From: Gelidibacter sediminis
Lineage (GTDB): Bacteria > Bacteroidota > Bacteroidia > Flavobacteriales > Flavobacteriaceae
Reading direction: 5' to 3'
Assembly: GCF_004364975.1 (NCBI RefSeq)
Contig: NZ_SOBW01000011.1
Location: forward strand, 62,001-126,000
Length of the DNA stretch: 64,000 nucleotides
Positions 16,155-25,307 of this stretch are shown here, one piece after another. Under the pieces are notes generated by a model. The model had not been told where the DNA came from and searched no databases. It saw only the letters and a list, made by a program, of their open reading frames with translations. The first letter of the stretch is position 1. Each line of letters starts with the position of its first letter. Both the position numbers and the translations under genes were made by a program.

Positions 16155-17363
16155 TTAATGTGCGTGTTCCAGTTCGCCTTTAACCATTTCCGAAGACAGG
16201 TTATAAGCTCCACTTATGACAACTTTGGCATCCTTTGAAACTTCGGCAGGAAGATTGACTTCAACAAAGCCTAAATCAGTAATACCAACCGTTACGGGTA
16301 TCATTTTGAATTTCATTTTGCCCGCTTCCATTTCTTCGTCTTCATCCAAAATGAAAATGAAGGATTGCTCGCCTTCTTTTATGATAGCAGCTTCAGGAAT
16401 AGCGAAACCTTTTTTCTCGCCCTGCACTATGCGCCCTTCCACATACATTCCCGGCAATAGGTTTTTATCCTTGTTTTCAATATCCGCCAAGACTTCCAAA
16501 GCCTTTGGGTCGGTGTTAAAGGTTTTACCAACAGACCGAACGGTGGCTTTAAGCAAATTGTCCGGGTGGGAGGCCGTGGAAAAATATATTTGTTGCCCTT
16601 TCTCTATTTGGTATATGTCCTTTTCATATACTTTAAAATTGACGTAAATTTTTGAGTTATCGCTTATTGAGAACATTTTGGATTGTGCGCCCACATAATC
16701 GCCCAAACTTACATTTACTTCTGCCACGTATCCACTTATTGGCGTGGTAATGGGAACAGCGGAATATATTTGACCTTCCGCCACTTTGTCGGGATTAATG
16801 CCCAACAGTTTCAATTGGGAACGCAACCCATTGACACTGGATGTGGTGGAACGAAATTTTGACTGCGCCATCTGAAATTCCTTGCCAGAAGAAACGCCTT
16901 TATCATAAAGGGTCTGCTTGCGTTCAAAATCCTGTTTCAAAAAGACCAGTTCGTCATTTTTTTCCTGAAATTCCTGTTGCATTGCAATGATATCGGGATG
17001 CTCAATATATGCCAATACCTGTCCTTTACTTACATTATCTCCAGGTACTACCTTAATGGAACTCACATTTCCACCAACAAACGGACTGATGTTCGCCTTA
17101 TCCTGTGGAAAAAGTTGCAGCGTTCCTGTTACCTTAATGTTGTTTCCTAAAGTTCGTTCCTCCAGAGTTTTCGTTTTTAAACCGATGTTTTCGGCCTGTT
17201 GCTTTGTAAGCACTACAACTCCTTCTTCCTCGTCGTGGCCTTCGCCGTGCGCATCTTCCCCAACCTCCGCTTCGTTATGCCCGAGTTCAGATTTTGGGGC
17301 ATCGTTACAACTCATAAACATAAGTGTAAACAATACGGTACTTATTACTAATATATTCTTCAT
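16155..17363 (-). CDS. RND efflux periplasmic adaptor (CzcB/CusB-like lipoprotein)
   Basis: This membrane-fusion protein links the inner-membrane RND pump to its outer-membrane channel. I choose the ATG at 17363 (402 residues) rather than an upstream in-frame ATG at 17411, because it directly precedes a lipoprotein signal peptide MKNILVISTVLFTLMFMSC and is preceded by AAAGGAAAA. The mature N-terminus is His/Asp/Glu-rich (HNEAEVGEDAHGEGHDEEE), a likely metal-binding segment. Biotinyl-lipoyl-like half motifs (GGNVSSIKVVPGDNVSKGQV) and a central coiled coil follow. It starts 17 nt after the pump gene. Confidence 0.88.
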   Translation of the reverse strand: MKNILVISTVLFTLMFMSCNDAPKSELGHNEAEVGEDAHGEGHDEEEGVVVLTKQQAENIGLKTKTLEERTLGNNIKVTGTLQLFPQDKANISPFVGGNVSSIKVVPGDNVSKGQVLAYIEHPDIIAMQQEFQEKNDELVFLKQDFERKQTLYDKGVSSGKEFQMAQSKFRSTTSSVNGLRSQLKLLGINPDKVAEGQIYSAVPITTPISGYVAEVNVSLGDYVGAQSKMFSISDNSKIYVNFKVYEKDIYQIEKGQQIYFSTASHPDNLLKATVRSVGKTFNTDPKALEVLADIENKDKNLLPGMYVEGRIVQGEKKGFAIPEAAIIKEGEQSFIFILDEDEEMEAGKMKFKMIPVTVGITDLGFVEVNLPAEVSKDAKVVISGAYNLSSEMVKGELEHAH

Positions 17364-17379
17364 TTTTCCTTTTTTTTGA

Positions 17380-20300
17380 TTATAAATTGCCCAGTTGGTA
17401 TCGTATCTCAATCGTCTGCTGGTTAAACTGGTTTATGTATTGTAAATGGTTTTGTTTGATGCGGATGGCACTGTTTAGAATTGTAATGTAATTAACGTAA
17501 TCAATTTCGCCTTCCTTGGATGCCAACTGTGCCGTGGCTATCTGTTCCTCTGCCAATAGCAGTGCGCCTTCTTTATAATATTGCAAGGTCTTCTTAGTTT
17601 TTTCGAGGGATTGGAGCAATTGCGAAACACGGCTTTCCGTAACTTCTTTTTGTTCCAAATATTGATATTCTGCCATCATTGCGTCTGCCTTAGCTGACTT
17701 GACTCTTGCCTTTTGCGGAAAAAACCATAGTGGAATGCTAATGCCTGCCTGAAAAGTATTGAAGCCTGACACTTCATCTACAACTTGTCTGCCATACGAT
17801 AAACTAAATTTAGGTAGAAATTGGGATTTTTCGACACCCACGTTTGCCTTGCTTACTTCGGCATTTTGCAAGGCATATTGCAACATTGGATTATTTGCCA
17901 CTGAAGTTGAATCTAATGTAGCCATAAAATCCAATGGCTCGTAAACGCCATCAACCGTCTCGATGTTTTCATCGGTTCCCAAATATTGCTTTAAGGCACG
18001 TTTGGCGATTTCAATATCATCGAAAGCTTGTTGTTTTAATACTTGTATCTGCTGAAATTCGGAAGAGGCTGCAATAAACTCCAACTTGCCTGTTTCTCCT
18101 GTGTCATACCTAAGTTGGGCAGCGTTCTTAAAATTGGCATAAGTACTGTCCAATTGGTCAGCAAAACGCAACTGTGCCTTGTAATAATTAATTTGGTCAT
18201 ACGCCTGCATCACATTACGCACCAACTGTTGTTCACTTGCCACAAAAAACTTTTCTCCCAAGGCAATACGTTCTTTGTAAAATTTCGATTTTGAAAACCC
18301 GGAAAGCAAATCAATATTTCCCTGTTGCACACCAACGGTTGTTTGTATTCCGGGTAGGTTATTGCCATATTCTTCCTTGCCAGTGAATACTTCCGTACTA
18401 CCAAGGTCAAAACTGGTGCCTTTCATCGCCTTTTCCCGTTCAATAAATGCCTGGCTTTCCTTGAGCGTAGGATAATTCTGTTTTGCCATAGCAATGGCCT
18501 CATCAATGGTCAAGGTCTTTGGAATTGTACCATCTTGACTATTGTCTTGGGCAAATGAAGTACCAGAAGCCATCAAACCTCCAACCATCAATAATACCGT
18601 TATAATGTTTGTTGACCTGTTGACATAGCTTATATCCCCCTTTGTATTGTTTCGTTCCTTTCTCGATTCCAGCCAATAGTAAAGAATAGGAATAACCACC
18701 AAGGTCAAAAATGTTGCCGTAAGCATTCCTCCAATGACTACTGTTGCCAATGGTCGCTGTACTTCTGCACCACCAGAGGTGGAAACCGCCATTGGGATAA
18801 AGCCCATAATTGTGGTAATGGCAGTCAATAAAATGGGACGTAAACGTTCGTGCGTAGCTTCGTATATACGTTTTTTTAAATCTGTCATTCCACTTTCTTT
18901 TAGTTCATTGAATTTGTTTATGAGTATCAGACCGTTTAAAACCGCTACTCCAAAGAGTACGATAAACCCGACCCCTGCCGAAATACTGAAAGGCATTCCA
19001 CGGATCAACAAAATGAAAACCCCGCCTATTGCCGCCAAAGGCACTGCCATATAAATCATCAAAGCCTGTGAAAATGAATTTAAAGCGAAATAAAGCAGGA
19101 TAAATATTGTTAGTAGAACGATGGGCACTACTATCATCAATCGGTCTGATGCACGTTGCAGGTTTTCAAATGATCCTCCATAAGTGACGTAATAACCTGG
19201 TGGCAGTTCCACTTCCGTTTCCAGTTTTTGCTGAATTTCCTCGACCATCGATTTTACATCGCGTCCACGAACATTTACACCCACAGATATACGACGCATA
19301 GTGTTGTCTCTTGAAATTTGCATTGGCCCGGATTTATAACTGATATCCGCAACTTCCTTTAGAGGCACTTGAGCACCGTTCGGCAGGTCTATGTAAAGAT
19401 TTTTTAAACTATTGATGTCTTGTCTAAAGTCCTCTGCCAACCTGATGACCACATCAAAACGCTTTTCGCCTTCAAAAATCACACCTGCCCTTTCGCCTGC
19501 AAAGGCGGCACTTACATAATCATTCAATTTATCCACGGTTACACCGTATTGCGCCATTTTTGCGCGGTTATACACTACTGTCATTTGTGGCAAACCGCTT
19601 GTAGCCTCTACGTTAAGGTCTGCTGCACCCGGCACTTCACGTATTACCGCTGCGATTTCCTGTACCTTATCTGCCAACACATCCAAATCTTCTCCGTACA
19701 ATTTGATTGCCACGTCCTCACGGACTCCAGTTAGCAACTCATTAAAACGAAGTTCCACCGGCTGGGTAAATACAAAGTTGACACCGGGAACCACCGAAAT
19801 TTTCTCCTGTATTTTTTCTATAAGCTCTTCTTTACTGTCTGCGGAAGTCCATTTGCTTTTATCTTTTTCAAGAATAATGTAACTATCGGCAATGTCCATA
19901 GGCATTGGGTCGGTTGGGATTTCGGCTACCCCGATTCTTGAAACTACAGTTTTAACTTCGGGAAATTCATTTATTAGATTTTCAAGTTTCTTTGAAGCCT
20001 CGATGGTCTCTGTAAGACTGCTGCCCGGTTTTATTAACGCTTGAAACGCAATATCGCCCTCATCAAATTTCGGGATAAATTCAGCTCCCATATTTTTGAA
20101 TACAAATCCTGCAATCAATAGCAAGGCAACCGCACCTATTACGACCCCTGCTTTAAAACGAAGTGAAAAATTCAGTATGGGCAGATACACGCGATTCAAA
20201 AGGCCCATAATTTTATCGCTTATCCTATCCATCCGATTTTCAAATCTGGCAAACCAACTATTTTGGTTTTTGGCAGGTTTTAAAAATAATGACGACATCA

Positions 20301-21795
20301 TTGGCACATAGGTAAGACAAAGGATGATAGCGCCTAAAACTGCAAATCCAAAGGTAAAGGCCATTGGTCGGAACATTTTCCCTTCCACACCAGTTAAAAA
20401 CAGGATAGGTGTAAAAACAATAAGAACGATTAGTTGACCGAAAAAGGCAGAATTCATCATTTTACTTGAAGAATCATAGGCTATTTCATCCATCTCGGAT
20501 TGTCCCATAATTGCATTGGATTTCTTCATCCGTTGATGAATGTGAAAAACCGTTCCCTCCACTATAATTACCGCGCCGTCAACAATAATTCCAAAATCAA
20601 TTGCACCCAAGGACATTAAATTTGCCCAAATACCAAATTGCTTCATCAAAATAAATGCGAACAATAAACACAAGGGGATTATCGAAGCTGCTATCAAACC
20701 GCCACGGAAGCTACCTAAAAGGAGTACCAAAACGAATATTACGATGAGTGCCCCTTCAATTAGATTTGTTTTAACGGTACTTGTGGTTCTCTCAATCAGT
20801 TCGCTTTGGCTTAAAAATGTATCGATATACACGCCTTCAGGCAAGGATTTTTGGATTTCGGCTATACGCTTTTCAACATTTTCTATAACGTTACTTGGGT
20901 TCTGTCCTTTCAACATTAATATTTGGCCACCCACAGATTCGTGACCATCCTGGGTAAATGCACCATAACGCACTTGGTTACCGTAACCCACTTTTTCGGC
21001 AACGTCCCTTACCAAAACAGGGCTTCCATTTTGAGTGGTCACAACGGTGTTTTCCAAATCGGCGATACTTCGTGCCAGCCCTTCCCCACGGATAAAATTG
21101 GCTTGGTGGTTTTTTTCAATATAAGCTCCACCCGTATTGGCATTGTTCACTTTAAGGGCTTCAAAGACCTGGTGCATTGTGATGCCAAAACTTTTTAGTT
21201 TAGCAGGATTAAGAGCGACTTCATATTGTTTTACATAGCCTCCAAAAGCATTTACTTCAACAACTCCCGGGACTAACGCCATCTGGCGTTTCACGATCCA
21301 GTCTTGAATGGTGCGCAGTTCCATTGCGTCATATTTTTCTTCGTACCCTTCTTTAACCTTTAAGGTATATTGCAATATTTCGCCCAAGCCCGTGGTAATG
21401 GGCGCCATAAAAGGCGTGCCAAAACCTTCAGGGATTTCTTCCGCAACTGCGGTTAATTTTTCTTGGACCAATTGTCGTGGCAGATAGGTTCCTGCTTCGT
21501 CTTTAAAAACAATGGTTACCACGGACAGTCCAAAACGAGAGATCGAACGCAGTTCGATAACGTCTGGAAGATTTGCCATTGCCAATTCTACGGGAAAGGT
21601 TACAAATTGCTCAATATCCTCCGTTCCCAAATTAGGGGCAGTTGTTATAACTTGAACTTGATTGTTGGTAATATCAGGCACGGAACCCAAATTTATAGTG
21701 GCCATTGAGTATATGCCTGTGCCAATAAGCACCACTATAAATAGCCCAATAATAAATTTATTATTAATGGAAAATGAAATGATTTTATTAATCAT
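17380..21795 (-). CDS. CzcA-type RND metal efflux pump fused to a TolC-like outer membrane factor
   Basis: This 1471-residue protein combines two normally separate efflux parts. Residues 1 to about 1045 are a heavy-metal RND pump; transmembrane helix 4 reads AIDFGIIVDGAVIIVE (D400), the D-F-G-x3-D-G-x6-E pattern of divalent-cation (Zn/Co/Cd/Ni) pumps, not the Cu/Ag pattern of CusA. A cytoplasmic linker (near 1045-1063) is followed by a signal-peptide-like segment IITVLLMVGGLMASGTSFAQ and then a single outer-membrane-factor domain (TIDEAIAMAKQNYPTLKES onward). Such fusions are known in Bacteroidota. The product may be cleaved at the internal A-x-A-like site, giving separate pump and channel. 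It is the first gene before adaptor, PII-like and Fur genes. Confidence 0.9.
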   Translation of the reverse strand: MINKIISFSINNKFIIGLFIVVLIGTGIYSMATINLGSVPDITNNQVQVITTAPNLGTEDIEQFVTFPVELAMANLPDVIELRSISRFGLSVVTIVFKDEAGTYLPRQLVQEKLTAVAEEIPEGFGTPFMAPITTGLGEILQYTLKVKEGYEEKYDAMELRTIQDWIVKRQMALVPGVVEVNAFGGYVKQYEVALNPAKLKSFGITMHQVFEALKVNNANTGGAYIEKNHQANFIRGEGLARSIADLENTVVTTQNGSPVLVRDVAEKVGYGNQVRYGAFTQDGHESVGGQILMLKGQNPSNVIENVEKRIAEIQKSLPEGVYIDTFLSQSELIERTTSTVKTNLIEGALIVIFVLVLLLGSFRGGLIAASIIPLCLLFAFILMKQFGIWANLMSLGAIDFGIIVDGAVIIVEGTVFHIHQRMKKSNAIMGQSEMDEIAYDSSSKMMNSAFFGQLIVLIVFTPILFLTGVEGKMFRPMAFTFGFAVLGAIILCLTYVPMMSSLFLKPAKNQNSWFARFENRMDRISDKIMGLLNRVYLPILNFSLRFKAGVVIGAVALLLIAGFVFKNMGAEFIPKFDEGDIAFQALIKPGSSLTETIEASKKLENLINEFPEVKTVVSRIGVAEIPTDPMPMDIADSYIILEKDKSKWTSADSKEELIEKIQEKISVVPGVNFVFTQPVELRFNELLTGVREDVAIKLYGEDLDVLADKVQEIAAVIREVPGAADLNVEATSGLPQMTVVYNRAKMAQYGVTVDKLNDYVSAAFAGERAGVIFEGEKRFDVVIRLAEDFRQDINSLKNLYIDLPNGAQVPLKEVADISYKSGPMQISRDNTMRRISVGVNVRGRDVKSMVEEIQQKLETEVELPPGYYVTYGGSFENLQRASDRLMIVVPIVLLTIFILLYFALNSFSQALMIYMAVPLAAIGGVFILLIRGMPFSISAGVGFIVLFGVAVLNGLILINKFNELKESGMTDLKKRIYEATHERLRPILLTAITTIMGFIPMAVSTSGGAEVQRPLATVVIGGMLTATFLTLVVIPILYYWLESRKERNNTKGDISYVNRSTNIITVLLMVGGLMASGTSFAQDNSQDGTIPKTLTIDEAIAMAKQNYPTLKESQAFIEREKAMKGTSFDLGSTEVFTGKEEYGNNLPGIQTTVGVQQGNIDLLSGFSKSKFYKERIALGEKFFVASEQQLVRNVMQAYDQINYYKAQLRFADQLDSTYANFKNAAQLRYDTGETGKLEFIAASSEFQQIQVLKQQAFDDIEIAKRALKQYLGTDENIETVDGVYEPLDFMATLDSTSVANNPMLQYALQNAEVSKANVGVEKSQFLPKFSLSYGRQVVDEVSGFNTFQAGISIPLWFFPQKARVKSAKADAMMAEYQYLEQKEVTESRVSQLLQSLEKTKKTLQYYKEGALLLAEEQIATAQLASKEGEIDYVNYITILNSAIRIKQNHLQYINQFNQQTIEIRYQLGNL

Positions 21796-21913
21796 AAATA
21801 TGTATTAATTCAGTTGAAAATTTACGGTGCGAATGGGTGCAACGCATTTATAAAGCAATGCTTACTTTGAGAAGCATCACGTTAGGATATAGCTATCCTT
21901 AAAAAAAACTGAA

Positions 21914-22309
21914 TTATACTCGCGGGGGTTGGAAGAGAGATTCCAGATATCTGGAATAGAAGTTAACTGTATATAAATTGAACGGCTCTTTATCTTCAAA
22001 CTTTAGTCGATTGATTAGGGCCGAATTGTTGTTCGCAATAAATAATACTAAAGGATGACAACATTGATTATGAGAATGAACTGGTGTATTTTCCTTATCT
22101 GGGTTATTATGATGCCCTTCATTTTTTGCATCATTGTCAATGTAATCTTCAACTACATAATCAAGGAAAGAGTCCCCAAAAACCTTATGGTTTTGATAAT
22201 GGGTAATGATATTTGAGATATCCTTTATTGGCCCACAAAAATCCATATCAATGCTAATTCCCTGAAAAAAGAATAAAATTGACATTGATATGGAAACGAA
22301 TATTTTCAT
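21914..22309 (-). CDS. Small exported Cys/His protein (possibly HYC_CC_PP family)
   Basis: I choose the ATG near 22309 (131 residues) over an upstream TTG at 22387, because a signal-peptide-like segment MKIFVSISMSILFFFQGIS follows it. The mature part contains DFCGP, a His/Asp/Asn-rich stretch (EGHHNNPDKENTPVHSHNQCC) ending in a CC pair (about position 90 of the short form) and a C-terminal PPRV. That CC...PP layout resembles the small HYC_CC_PP proteins found beside metal efflux genes in Bacteroidota; the assignment is from memory. It lies 118 bp upstream of the RND pump and may bind metal in the periplasm. Confidence 0.55.
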   Translation of the reverse strand: MKIFVSISMSILFFFQGISIDMDFCGPIKDISNIITHYQNHKVFGDSFLDYVVEDYIDNDAKNEGHHNNPDKENTPVHSHNQCCHPLVLFIANNNSALINRLKFEDKEPFNLYTVNFYSRYLESLFQPPRV

Positions 22310-22462
22310 AAAGTTTGACAAAGATACAAAAATAGGGATGCAACTGCTGTGCAAAGAAAGAATGTTCAGCTTTATATCCAAACACAATTTTGATATTTAA
22401 TACTATTTATTATCAATAGAAGGCAAATGAGCATAAATAGAATTGAATTTTGAAAATAGGAA

Positions 22463-22484
22463 TATTCTGTACTTATTCTGTACT
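22463..22484. repeat. Tandem 11-bp direct repeat near tRNA-fMet
   Basis: TATTCTGTACT occurs twice in direct succession. It lies about 15 bp from the tRNA terminator, between the last metal gene of the island and the tRNA. Short direct repeats near attachment sites are often integrase arm sites; that is inference here. Confidence 0.4.
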
Positions 22485-22492
22485 ATACCAAA

Positions 22493-22524
22493 TAAAAAAA
22501 GGCCTCACATTTCTGTGAAGCCTT
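22493..22524 (-). terminator. Rho-independent terminator of tRNA-fMet
   Basis: On the minus strand the stem AAGGCTTCACA/TGTGAGGCCTT (11 bp, one G-U pair, loop GAAA) is followed by seven T. It begins 12 bp after the tRNA 3' end. T residues on the other side make weak bidirectional activity possible. Confidence 0.85.
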
Positions 22525-22535
22525 GATTTTTCTAG

Positions 22536-22608
<73 letters not shown>

Positions 22609-22681
22609 ATGTGTACTCAAAACTGATACGCTTAGCTTTTAACTTTCGGTTCATAATGCCGACTGTATCATTTTAGGACTG

Positions 22682-22710
22682 CAAATATATGAGCTTTTTT
22701 TCAATTTCAA
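22682..22710 (-). promoter_or_regulatory. Promoter of tRNA-fMet
   Basis: On the minus strand TTG (22710-22708), an 18-nt spacer and TATATTTG (22689-22682) match the Bacteroidota consensus of a -33 TTG and a -7 TAnnTTTG. Predicted transcription start is about 65 nt before the tRNA. Confidence 0.6.
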
Positions 22711-22723
22711 AAGCTTTATTAAA

Positions 22724-22753
22724 TAAAAAACTCCTAACAAATAATGCCAGGAG
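22724..22753 (-). terminator. Terminator of the LRR gene
   Basis: The minus strand reads CTCCTGG...TTAGGAG (7-bp stem with two G-U pairs, 9-nt loop) followed by TTTTTT, starting 24 bp past the LRR gene stop. Confidence 0.6.
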
Positions 22754-22776
22754 CTTTACTAATACTTGTATGAAAG

Positions 22777-23682
22777 CTAATCTTCTGTGTCTAAGGTTGC
22801 AAGTACCTCACCTGAATTCGTATTCTCAAAATCATAAGCTACTAAATTTGGGAATTTAGTTCCTAATTGGGCCAAATCGCCCTTAAAATTGTTATTGCCA
22901 ATTATTAAAACACACAGCTTGGTCATTTTTTCTAACTCATCTGGCAGTTCACCATAAAAGGCATTATTGGACAATACCAATTCTTCTAAATTGACCAATT
23001 CACCAATTGATCGTGGTATAGTACCTAACAATTTGTTATCAAACACACTTAATACTCTCAAATTTTTAAGATTAGAAAAGTCTGATGGTAATTTTCCTGT
23101 TAAATTATTACTGCTCAATAACAATTCTTCCAACTTACTAAGCTTGTCTATAGATTTTGGTAGAAACCCACTTAAATTGTTGCTATATAATTGCAACACT
23201 CTGAGTTGATCTAACTTATCTATAGTCTCAGGAATAGTTCCGGAGAGTTCATTCATAAACAATTTCAAAACTTCTAAAGATCCAAGAGTTACTAACTCCT
23301 CTGGTATACTCCCTTCTAATTGATTGAAGCTTAAGTTAAGCGTCTCTAATGACCCTAATTGGCCTATGCTATAAGGAATTGTGCCACCAATTGTATTTTT
23401 ATATAAATTCAATTCTTCCAAATACACTAAATCTCCAATTTCAGAAGGTAAAGTTCCTGCCAGCCTATTATTTTCTAAATTAATCGCTGTTACTTTGTTA
23501 TCTACTATAGTCACGCCATGCCAAGTATCAATTGGGGCCGTCAGGTCCCAAGTGTGCTGCCAAGCTTCACCACCGGTCGAATTATAGAGCGCTATAAGTG
23601 CGTTTCGTTCTTGATTAGTTATTTGCCCGAAAGACATTAGGGTGGTCATCAGTAAGGTTAAAGTTAACTGTAAGGTTTTCAT
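22777..23682 (-). CDS. Secreted leucine-rich repeat protein
   Basis: This 301-residue protein has a signal peptide (MKTLQLTLTLLMTTLMSFGQ), an N-terminal LRR cap-like segment (ALIALYNSTGGEAW, TWHGVTIVDNKVTAINL) and about nine plant-type repeats with consensus LxxLxLxxNxLxGxIP. It resembles receptor-like LRR proteins of Flavobacteriaceae, probably a binding surface. No C-terminal type IX secretion domain or sorting motif is visible: the protein ends in EVLATLDTED, so it may stay in the periplasm. It is transcribed alone with its own terminator. Confidence 0.85.
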   Translation of the reverse strand: MKTLQLTLTLLMTTLMSFGQITNQERNALIALYNSTGGEAWQHTWDLTAPIDTWHGVTIVDNKVTAINLENNRLAGTLPSEIGDLVYLEELNLYKNTIGGTIPYSIGQLGSLETLNLSFNQLEGSIPEELVTLGSLEVLKLFMNELSGTIPETIDKLDQLRVLQLYSNNLSGFLPKSIDKLSKLEELLLSSNNLTGKLPSDFSNLKNLRVLSVFDNKLLGTIPRSIGELVNLEELVLSNNAFYGELPDELEKMTKLCVLIIGNNNFKGDLAQLGTKFPNLVAYDFENTNSGEVLATLDTED

Positions 23683-23879
23683 GAAATTTTGATTTGGTGG
23701 CTATATATTACGAAAGTATCATTATATCGATGAAAATCCAATTTATTTCGATGAAATACATGGCAAAAATCTTACAGATATTTTAAGTCATTATATCACA
23801 ACAATTTAACCTAAAGCACTAAAATAGAAAGAGCAAGACATAAAGCAGTTAAAAATACCGATACGGTCATACACATACT

Positions 23880-24404
23880 TCAATTTTTAGGTGGATATTG
23901 TGCCAATACCTTAGCAACAATGACGTTAAACTGAGATTCTTTAGCGTCTGGGGTTGCATTCGGATTATAGTTACTGTCACTAACCGCTTGCCAAAACAAA
24001 CCAGATTTAGAATCATCTATAAATTCAATTACTATCTCGCGCGATATCTTGGGCTGTCCTACCGGAATTCCGATAGAAATACCTCCACCAACTGATCTGC
24101 CACTTCCTCCAACCCCAACACCAACGTTATTGCGTTGATTTTCTTGAAACTGACTACTTTTGATATTGATAAGAAAGTCTGGCTGCTCTGATAATTGCAG
24201 CCCCTTGGCTTGCAAGCCTGCATCCAATGCCTCCACCATCCTTTTAAAATCCAATTCACTCATGCCCGTATCCATAGACTCATAGTAATTATAGGTCTTA
24301 TAACTGTTAAAATCTGTGCCCCTTTCATAATCATAATGTACACGCACCGGCGCACATGCCATTATGACGGCAAAACAAACTATCAATACAATTCTCTTTT
24401 TCAT
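23880..24404 (-). CDS. DUF4136 lipoprotein
   Basis: This 174-residue protein has a lipoprotein signal ending VIMAC (Cys at 17), then the DUF4136 opening PVRVHYDYERGTDFNSYKTY and a later Gly-rich loop (GVGVGGSGRSVGGGISIG). Family members are outer-envelope lipoproteins of unknown function, common in Bacteroidota. The C-terminal FWQAVSDSN block is also typical. It stands alone on the minus strand. Confidence 0.85.
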   Translation of the reverse strand: MKKRIVLIVCFAVIMACAPVRVHYDYERGTDFNSYKTYNYYESMDTGMSELDFKRMVEALDAGLQAKGLQLSEQPDFLINIKSSQFQENQRNNVGVGVGGSGRSVGGGISIGIPVGQPKISREIVIEFIDDSKSGLFWQAVSDSNYNPNATPDAKESQFNVIVAKVLAQYPPKN

Positions 24405-24489
24405 GATTTTTGTTTTAAAGTTACTAAATTCTATGCGTTAATAGTGCTGAACCTCGGCGTTTTAGATTAAGACAATAAGTGCGTTACTT

Positions 24490-25221
24490 TTATTTACTAG
24501 GAGGCATTGTTGGCCGCACTTCTATTTTACTAGGCAAGGTACGGTCGTTCATTTTAACCAGATCAACCACCAGTTCGCCCATATCCTCTATTTGAATTTT
24601 CCATGCATCACTCTGATTTGGTTGATTTCCATTAAAATGTGTAGAAACTGATCCCGGCATAATGGTACTCACTTTAATATTGTACTGTCTTAAATCTAAC
24701 ATCACCGATTGTGTAAAACCGGTCACCCCAAACTTACTAGCATTATAAGCTGAACCACCTGCAAAAAAATTGGTGCCTGCCAAACTGGAAATACTGATAA
24801 AATACCCTTCGGATTGCTTTAGCGCTTCTAAACTCGATTTAATAGTGAAGAATACACCCGACAAATTAGTATCTATGGTTTCTTGCCATTGCTCCTGCGT
24901 TAAGTTTTCTATTGACCCAAAGTGCCCAATACCTGCATTTGCCACGACAATGTCTATATGTCCAAATTCTGAGAGCACCTGTTTGACAACCTGTTGCTGA
25001 CTTTCGTACTTGCGTACATCTGCCTTGAACCCCAATGCTTTTGCGGATGTTGTGGAGGCCGCTTCAAGCGCTTTTGCTACTTCTTTAGCGCCTTCTTCGC
25101 TCCTGCTTGTTATGGCCACATGCACCCCTTCATTAAGTAAGCTCAACGCAACGCCGTACCCTATTCCTTTACTGCCGCCTGTGATTAAGGCTACTTTATT
25201 ATTTAAATCTTTCATAATCAT
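24490..25221 (-). CDS. Short-chain dehydrogenase/reductase
   Basis: This 243-residue Rossmann enzyme has the NAD(P)-binding motif TGGSKGIGYG (about 14-23), the NAG motif in VVANAGIGHFG, and the catalytic pair in SAYNASKFG (Y-x3-K) with Ser in SISSLAG. Substrate cannot be deduced; the Arg in TSRSEEG after the second strand favours NADPH. Translation may begin at either Met1 or Met3. A TAACTTTG box lies just upstream (25233-25240). Confidence 0.9.
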   Translation of the reverse strand: MIMKDLNNKVALITGGSKGIGYGVALSLLNEGVHVAITSRSEEGAKEVAKALEAASTTSAKALGFKADVRKYESQQQVVKQVLSEFGHIDIVVANAGIGHFGSIENLTQEQWQETIDTNLSGVFFTIKSSLEALKQSEGYFISISSLAGTNFFAGGSAYNASKFGVTGFTQSVMLDLRQYNIKVSTIMPGSVSTHFNGNQPNQSDAWKIQIEDMGELVVDLVKMNDRTLPSKIEVRPTMPPSK

Positions 25222-25232
25222 ATGGTTTTATC

Positions 25233-25240
25233 CAAAGTTA
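25233..25240 (-). promoter_or_regulatory. Candidate -7 box of the SDR gene
   Basis: The minus strand reads TAACTTTG, matching TAnnTTTG, 12 nt before the ATG at 25221. No convincing -33 TTG at standard spacing was seen. Confidence 0.35.
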
Positions 25241-25307
25241 CAAAACGAAAGAAGGGTAGGTTAAAATAGAATTCCTAAAATTGTATTAAAATTAAAATCC
25301 TAGCACC

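Noticed and set aside
17364-17411. Upstream ATG for the RND adaptor
   Set aside because: It would put 16 polar residues before an evident lipoprotein signal peptide.
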